Shown: positions 6,632 through 7,000 of the stretch, piece after piece
Layout of the letters: each line of letters starts with the position of its first letter
Position numbering within the stretch: the stretch's first letter is position 1
Source: Mariprofundus sp.
GTDB lineage: Bacteria > Pseudomonadota > Zetaproteobacteria > Mariprofundales > Mariprofundaceae
NCBI GenBank assembly: GCA_021772845.1
Contig: JAJFLF010000074.1
Location: 1-7,000 of the forward strand
DNA length: 7,000 bases
Reading direction: 5' to 3'
Position numbers and translations under genes: made by a program
Notes under the pieces: generated by a model
Seen by the model: only the letters and a program-made list of their open reading frames with translations
Database searches by the model: none
Told to the model about the DNA's origin: nothing

Positions 6632-6637
6632 TCATCC

Positions 6638-7000
6638 ATGTTGTATGTAGCTGTCCGAGCTGCCAGACGAGCCGGAGATATGATTGCCCGGGCGTATGAT
6701 GAGCGTGATGGGCTGAAAATCAGTCAGAAAGGTGATCGGGATTATGTCACCGACGTGGATCAACGTGCTGAAGATTTGATCGTTAGAGAAATCACACACC
6801 ATTATCCTGAACACGGTATTATGGCTGAAGAGATGAAAAAACATCTGCGCCCTGATGCCGATATTCAATGGTATATCGATCCGTTGGATGGGACTTCGAA
6901 CTTTATTCACGGTTATCCGCATTTTGCGATATCCATTTCAGCATGGAAAAATGGTAAACCGCTATTGGCTGTGATTCATGATCCTATTAGGGATGAGACA
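6638..7000 (+). CDS. suhB: SuhB-type inositol-1-monophosphatase, 3'-truncated
   Basis: The first 121 codons of an inositol monophosphatase family gene are present; the frame runs off the right edge. The enzyme hydrolyses inositol phosphates in a Mg2+-dependent reaction. The start MLYVAVRAARRAGDMIA closely parallels E. coli SuhB (LNIAVRAARKAGNLIA). Other landmarks are SQKGDRDYVTDVDQRAE, the AEE segment with metal ligand Glu64 by alignment, and the DPLDGTSNF motif with Asp81 and Asp84. PHFAISIS and VIHDPIRDE follow, as in the family. The C-terminal metal ligand lies beyond the window. In E. coli, SuhB also acts as a Nus factor in rRNA antitermination, and the boxA-like element upstream makes that role worth considering here. 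The ATG at 6638 has a good AGGAG ribosome binding site. An enzyme-only inositol monophosphatase is the alternative. Confidence 0.93.
   Translation, partial: MLYVAVRAARRAGDMIARAYDERDGLKISQKGDRDYVTDVDQRAEDLIVREITHHYPEHGIMAEEMKKHLRPDADIQWYIDPLDGTSNFIHGYPHFAISISAWKNGKPLLAVIHDPIRDET

Larger units (their letters stand above)
6523..6633 (+). promoter_or_regulatory. Candidate suhB leader switch (anti-Shine-Dalgarno pairing)
   Basis: The segment GGACTCCG at 6523-6530 has two competing complements. GACTCC (6524-6529) pairs exactly with GGAGTC (6628-6633), which overlaps the suhB ribosome binding site. ACTCCG (6525-6530) pairs exactly with CGGAGT (6614-6619), extendable by two G-U pairs. The two pairings exclude each other. 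Inside the domain, a small hairpin may form around 6540-6557, and a 9-bp hairpin lies at 6592-6615. The pairings are seen by eye; the switch is inferred. Confidence 0.4.
6349..6637. other. Divergent intergenic region between kinase gene and suhB
   Basis: These 289 bp contain no credible gene. They hold two perfect palindromes near the kinase end, an 8-base direct repeat, a long hairpin, a boxA-like element and a hairpin just before suhB, each listed separately. I found no promoter with both a good -35 and a good -10 box on either strand. TATGAT at 6391-6396 (+) is a fair -10 box but lacks a -35 partner. Confidence 0.7.

Noticed and set aside
6361..6637. Possible 6S RNA or other known non-coding RNA gene in the intergenic region
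   Set aside because: I could not find the long terminal stem with a central bubble typical of 6S RNA, nor the signatures of tmRNA, RNase P or SRP RNA. A leader of suhB explains the structure better.
6632..6922. Open frame of 96 codons on the minus strand over the start of suhB
   Set aside because: It is a shadow of suhB, whose plus-strand frame carries clear inositol monophosphatase motifs and a good ribosome binding site.

Overview
The window reads as chromosomal core DNA of a Gram-negative bacterium of the proteobacterial kind. The reasons are a FimV/HubP-type polar hub protein, truA just downstream of it (the fimV-truA linkage is familiar from Pseudomonas-type gammaproteobacteria), and an SuhB-type inositol monophosphatase. 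Base composition looks moderate, roughly mid-40s % GC by eye. I cannot name a genus; a gammaproteobacterium or a related lineage such as the Zetaproteobacteria would fit. There are no rRNAs, tRNAs, insertion sequences, CRISPR arrays or phage genes.

Layout. Positions 2-2572 (+) hold the 3' part of a fimV-like gene, whose reading frame is open to the left edge. It encodes a coiled coil, one membrane helix, a TPR-like block and a long acidic cytoplasmic tail. The tail carries 13 copies of a short L..LL.EF motif, five of them in an 81-bp tandem DNA repeat. After 68 bp comes an unassigned membrane protein resembling the EcfT/CbiQ family (2641-3360, +), then truA (3381-4211, +), the tRNA pseudouridine synthase. 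These three genes probably form one transcription unit. Running tail to tail with truA, only 4 bp away, is a large orphan hybrid sensor kinase (4216-6348, -). It has six membrane helices resembling the RpfC-type sensor, then PAS, HisKA, HATPase and receiver domains. A 289-bp divergent region (6349-6637) separates the kinase from suhB (6638 to the right edge, +).

How the parts may work together. FimV/HubP and the membrane kinase both point to polar, surface or signalling functions, but nothing in the sequence links them directly. The least ordinary parts are the motif-array tail of the FimV-like protein and the leader of suhB. The leader contains a boxA-like element next to a segment that can pair either with the suhB Shine-Dalgarno region or with a competing upstream partner. 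SuhB is a Nus-type factor that acts at boxA in E. coli and autoregulates there, so this leader could be a feedback switch. That is inference from sequence and has not been folded or tested.
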